Assembly (NCBI GenBank): GCA_027324255.1
Contig: DAHVTI010000406.1
Location: forward strand, 1 to 46,294
Direction: 5' to 3'
Source of the DNA: Bryobacterales bacterium
Lineage (GTDB): Bacteria; Acidobacteriota; Terriglobia; Bryobacterales; Bryobacteraceae
Length of the DNA stretch: 46,294 nt
A program made the position numbers and the translations under genes. Below are positions 42,827 to 46,294 of this stretch, one piece after another. Within the stretch, counting starts at the first letter, position 1. Each line of letters opens with the position of its first letter. A model generated the notes under the pieces. The model saw nothing but the letters and a program-made list of their open reading frames with translations. It was not told where the DNA came from and searched no databases.

Positions 42827-44062
42827 ATGAAACGACGCGCTTTCCTCTGCTCTCCGGGCGCCGCCGCGCTGGCCGCCCAATCCTCCAAGGACTTTCGCAA
42901 TTCCACGGAGCCCGGCGCCGTCCCCGCCTGGGAGGCGCCCCTCTTCAACCTCCCGGCCCACTCCAAGACACCTGTCATCGCCGCGCGTATCGAACTGCTG
43001 AAAACCGGCAGGACTTATTTCGTCCGCGCCACCTCCAAGGACGGAGCAGTGGGCATCGCCTGCGTCAAGCAGATCGACAATTACCTGCCCATGCTCACAC
43101 GCCTGGCGATGCCGTTTTACATCGGCAAGGACGTGCGCCAGTTGGAAAGCCTGGTGGACCAGTTCTACATCGCCAATTACAAGATGGCGGGCCAGGCCCT
43201 GTGGGCGCCGCACGCCTACGTCGAACAGGCCCTGTTCGACCTCTAAGGAAAGACCGTCAACAAGCCCGTCGGCGCCCTGCTCGGCGGGGTGCGCCGCAAG
43301 CGCATCCCCATCTATGTCTCCGGCTCCGGCCGCGAAACCACGGCCGAGCAGGAAGTTGAGGTTTACGCCCGGGCTCTCGAACTCAGCGGCGCGAAGGTCA
43401 TGAAGTTCAAAATCGCCGGCCGCATGGGCCGCAATGCCGACCAGTATCCGGGACGCACGGAAACCATGCTGCGCCTGGCGCGCAAAACCTACCCTGCCGG
43501 CACCATCATCTATGTGGACGCCAACGGGGGTTACAATTCCGCCAAGGCCATCGCCATGGCGCCCTTCTTTAAGGAGATCGGCATCGGGTACTTCGAGGAG
43601 CCTTGCCCTTGGGAGGAGATGGCGGAGACCCAGCGAGTGGCCGATGCTCTCGACATCCCTGTCGCCTTCGGCGAGTGCGACTCCAGCCTGTGGAAGTTTG
43701 ACCACATGATCCGCAGCCGCGCTCTCGACATCGTGCAGCCGGACCTCAACTACAATGGCGGCTTCATCCGCACCGCGCGCGTCGCCCGCATGGCCGCGAA
43801 GGCCGGAATCCCCATCACGCCGCACAACACGCAAACCGGCGCCGCGGCGTGCAACATCGTGCAATTCGCTTCCGCCATTCCGAACATCGGGCCGTACATG
43901 GAGTTCCCTTTCCGCGGCAAGTACTCGGGCGATTCCTGGTCCTCGCCCCACTTCCGCATCGAGCAGGGCTCTATCCCGGTTCCCGACGCCCCGGGTCTGG
44001 GTGTCGCGATCGACCCGGACTTCCTCGCCAAGGCGCAGGTGCTCTCAACGGCGGGCGCCTGA
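42827..44062 (+). pseudogene. Mandelate racemase/muconate-lactonizing family gene with in-frame stop
   Basis: One frame of 411 codons is broken only by TAA 43244-43246. The N-terminal part has a Tat-like signal (MKRRAFLCSPGAAALAA) and the enolase capping domain to EQALFDL. After the stop, GKTVNKPVGALLGGVRRKRI continues in frame. The barrel domain keeps the expected residues: VMKFKIAGR (K-x-K), YVDANGG (Asp), YFEEP (Glu), GECDSS (Glu) and ITPHNTQTG (His). The stop falls in the normally conserved DL.GK..NKP motif. Single-base decay or error; substrate class unknown. Confidence 0.85.
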
Positions 44063-44075
44063 GCATCTGACGCCA

Positions 44076-46294
44076 CTACGGCCGCGGCCGTGCTCCCGGA
44101 GTTCGCGGCCTGCCCGCAGGTGGACGTTCCTCCGAATCGCCTGGCCGTACGGATCCTCCCTGGGTCACGCCCGCTTGCGCGCCCAGGCTCAACTTGACGG
44201 CTATCGCGTCTTCCGCCGTTCCTCCCGAATGAGCCGGCTGAAAGGCTTGCTCCGAAACTGGCCAGTTTGTGGAAGAGGTCGTCCCCGCGGCCAGCACGCT
44301 GCCTTCGGCATCGAGCCGCAAAGCAGACAGCCAATCGTTCGCGGCTCCACCCAGGTACGTCGAGAAGCCCAGTTCACGTCCCTCACGCGGCAGGCAGAGC
44401 AAAAACGCATCGGTTTGCCCGCCCTGGTGCCGGCCCTGAATCGCCCCGGAAATCGGGAAGTCCGTGGACCGCGTCGTACCCGCCAGCCAAACCTCACCAC
44501 CCGGCGAGACGGCTAACGCCAGTGCAGCGTCCGATCCGTTGCCCCCCAGATAAGTCGAATAGCCGATCGACTGGCCCTCTCCGCCCAACTGGGTCAGAAA
44601 CACGTCTTCGCTGTTCCCCTTCTCCGGTCTCACGGCGTCATCCGTCACGGGCCAACTCGATGATGTGGTGTAGCCCGTCACCCAGATCGATCCCCGCGCG
44701 TCGAGTGTCACCGCTAAGCCATAGTCGACGTCCCTGGTTCCCAAGTACGTGGAAAACACAGCCGCCCTGCCGTCGGCGGACAGCCTGGTCAGGAACAGCT
44801 CCGGCGCCGCAGTGGCCGTCACGTAGAGATTCTCCGGCGCCTGTGCATCCTGCGTCGCCGACGACAGATAACGGCCCGGCAATCCCTCTGTTCGCGGCTC
44901 GAAGGTCGCACAACGATCGGCCGACCGGTAAAAGCCCAATCGGGTGGCCGCGTAGATCACGTCACTGTCCGCGGCGTCTACCCAGAACGTCTGCGCCTGC
45001 TCGGGGAACGTCCCGCACAGCGACCAGTTCCGGCCGTCGTCAGTGCTGCGCGCCAGAGCCCCGGTCACGCCGTCAGCCGTCGCCTGAAAGATGTCCGCAT
45101 AGAGCACGCCCACATCTCGTGGATCCAGCGCCAGCCCCTGCATCCCTGCCGGCAGCGTCCCCTGCAGAGCTGGGGGCAACGCAAGAGGAGTCCACGTCGC
45201 ACCGGCGTCCTCGCTGCGAAAGTAGCCGTTGTTCACCAGGTAAAGCACGCCGTCCCGAGATTCATCCTGGACCAACTTTGCGGAGCCGTTCAGCGTAAGG
45301 CCCGCTGCCAGCCGCAGCCACGACACGCCGCCGTCGTCTGTCCGCAACAGCTGAAACTCCGGCAGCCCCGTGCCGCCGGCCGGTGGCAGGACCACCAGGA
45401 CGGACACAACGTCTTTGTTCTTCGGATCCGGCCACACTCCCATGGGCTGGAACTTCAAAGGCACCACGCTCCAGTGCTCCCCGCCATCCTCGCTACGCAA
45501 CAACTGGCCGGTCGTCATGGCGTAAAGCACTCCGGCCTGAGCTTTCGACGGAGCAACCCGCTGCACGTTCGGCGTGGGTGTCAGTGGAATCCCCTCGTTG
45601 ACGGCTCGCCATGTGGCTCCGAAATCCGTTGTCTTGACGATGCCAGTGGGCAGGGAGACCGCATAGGCGGTCCCCGCCGTGAATGGATCCACGGTAATCT
45701 GCGTGAGCGTGCTAAAGGCCAACCCTTCGTTTCTCGGCTGCCACGAGCCTCCGCCATCGCTGCTCCAACTCACGCCCCCGGCGCTCGCGTTGTGGGGCTG
45801 CAGCGCGTTCACCACCGGGAACGTATTCGACGTGGTGCTGCCGAGGACGATCGCCTCGCCTTCCGCCGATACGGCCAGCGCGGACACCCCGCCTTCCCCG
45901 TTGCCGGCCAGCCACGTCGCGTATCCCAGATCGCCATCACCCGTCAGTTTCACAACGAACGCCTTGCCCCGGTGCGATGGCGGCATCTGCGCCTGGAACG
46001 CCCCTTCTGTCACGGGCAGGCCCGGGTCAACTCCCACCGTGCCCTCGTAAAATCCGGCTGCGTAAACACCACCGTCCTGGCCCAGTGCCAGCGCGGTGGC
46101 ATAAGCGCCTGCGCACAGGCAGGCAGCCCACTCCACGCGATCGCCCGCCGGCGAAATCTTCAGCACGAACGCCGTGCGACTGCTGGTTTCGCAACCCTTC
46201 CCCAACACCTTCGTGTAGGGGAACTCGGGCCCCGCGCGCCCGGCCACGTACGCCGCACCGTTGCCGGCCACGGCCAACCCGTAGCCGATGTCCG
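44076..46294 (-). CDS. Large SBBP-repeat/Asp-box surface protein (5' end outside the window)
   Basis: At least 739 codons, open at the right edge: in-frame codons upstream of 46277 continue the repeat (DIGYGLAVAGNGAAYVAG), so no start is called. SBBP repeats occur at both ends (GDLGYATWLAGNGEGGVSAL; ...GYSTYLGGNGSDAALALAVS), and the middle ~300 residues carry about seven Asp-box/BNR motifs (SSDGGGSWQP, TTDFGATWRA, SEDGGEHWSV, TDDGGVSWLR, SEDAGATWTP, STDDGRNWSL and a degenerate SADRCATFEP). The C-terminus lacks a recognised anchor. Probably an exported beta-propeller protein; role unknown. Confidence 0.85.
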   Translation of the reverse strand, partial: DIGYGLAVAGNGAAYVAGRAGPEFPYTKVLGKGCETSSRTAFVLKISPAGDRVEWAACLCAGAYATALALGQDGGVYAAGFYEGTVGVDPGLPVTEGAFQAQMPPSHRGKAFVVKLTGDGDLGYATWLAGNGEGGVSALAVSAEGEAIVLGSTTSNTFPVVNALQPHNASAGGVSWSSDGGGSWQPRNEGLAFSTLTQITVDPFTAGTAYAVSLPTGIVKTTDFGATWRAVNEGIPLTPTPNVQRVAPSKAQAGVLYAMTTGQLLRSEDGGEHWSVVPLKFQPMGVWPDPKNKDVVSVLVVLPPAGGTGLPEFQLLRTDDGGVSWLRLAAGLTLNGSAKLVQDESRDGVLYLVNNGYFRSEDAGATWTPLALPPALQGTLPAGMQGLALDPRDVGVLYADIFQATADGVTGALARSTDDGRNWSLCGTFPEQAQTFWVDAADSDVIYAATRLGFYRSADRCATFEPRTEGLPGRYLSSATQDAQAPENLYVTATAAPELFLTRLSADGRAAVFSTYLGTRDVDYGLAVTLDARGSIWVTGYTTSSSWPVTDDAVRPEKGNSEDVFLTQLGGEGQSIGYSTYLGGNGSDAALALAVSPGGEVWLAGTTRSTDFPISGAIQGRHQGGQTDAFLLCLPREGRELGFSTYLGGAANDWLSALRLDAEGSVLAAGTTSSTNWPVSEQAFQPAHSGGTAEDAIAVKLSLGAQAGVTQGGSVRPGDSEERPPAGRPRTPGARPRP

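Noticed and set aside
1-46294. CRISPR arrays, tRNA/rRNA genes, integrases, insertion sequences, riboswitches
   Set aside because: No repeated spacers, cloverleaf, transposase motifs or recognisable aptamer cores were seen by eye; a covariance-model search would be needed to exclude small RNAs.

Overview
The window is GC-rich and reads as an environmental acidobacterium, most likely of the Bryobacterales/Solibacter group. The evidence is the large secreted beta-propeller at 26895-29915 ending in what I recognise as the Solibacter-type C-terminal domain (TIGR03437 family), a large SBBP/Asp-box protein at the right edge, an S46 dipeptidyl-peptidase, GH29 fucosidase, a Tad locus, and microcompartment-type aldolase and aldehyde dehydrogenase. 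I saw no tRNA, rRNA, CRISPR array, integrase or transposase.

Layout. 1-910: two tandem copies of a small secreted protein family, both damaged (in-frame TAG in copy 1, frameshift in copy 2). 978-5967: AddB-like Fe-S nuclease, NADP-isocitrate dehydrogenase (icd, minus strand) and an FMN reductase. The icd is flanked by two diverged copies of the same addB-end/reductase-start junction. 5964-8033: S46 peptidase, divergent from a small helical protein (8109-8600). 8685-11854: a second, Thermus-type isocitrate dehydrogenase, purE and L-2-hydroxyglutarate oxidase. 11860-13655: flotillin-like gene broken by a frameshift. 13875-18977 (minus): fucosidase, exported-looking D-2-hydroxyacid dehydrogenase, class II aldolase and CoA-acylating aldehyde dehydrogenase. 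The last two carry encapsulation-type terminal helices although no shell gene is present. 19053-20875 (minus): ECF sigma factor, zinc-finger anti-sigma factor and a Spy/CpxP-like periplasmic protein, colinear with the previous group. 21087-22809: A-type Fe-S carrier, murQ and rhodanese. 22820-26053 (minus): small membrane protein, MtrB/PioB-like outer-membrane barrel and a decaheme MtrA/DmsE-type cytochrome. 26142-29915 (minus): a beta-barrel protein and the propeller. 30040-39592 (minus): a Tad/Flp pilus assembly operon with prepilin peptidase, CpaB, secretin, CpaE, CpaF, TadB and TadC, but no standard pilin. It is preceded by a large membrane protein and a chain of overlapping small ORFs, one of which resembles a Flp pilin, and is followed by a 33-residue membrane peptide. 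39734-46294: OmpA-family protein, HtrA-type protease, an enolase-superfamily gene with an in-frame stop, and the truncated SBBP/Asp-box protein.

How the genes work together. The fucosidase could release L-fucose whose phosphorylated ketose is split by the aldolase, and the aldehyde dehydrogenase could convert the lactaldehyde to an acyl-CoA. The decaheme/barrel pair would form an electron conduit across the outer membrane. Two isocitrate dehydrogenases feed 2-oxoglutarate, and the L-2-hydroxyglutarate oxidase would repair its reduced by-product. Four genes carry a single stop or frameshift, so real gene decay and consensus error both need to be considered.
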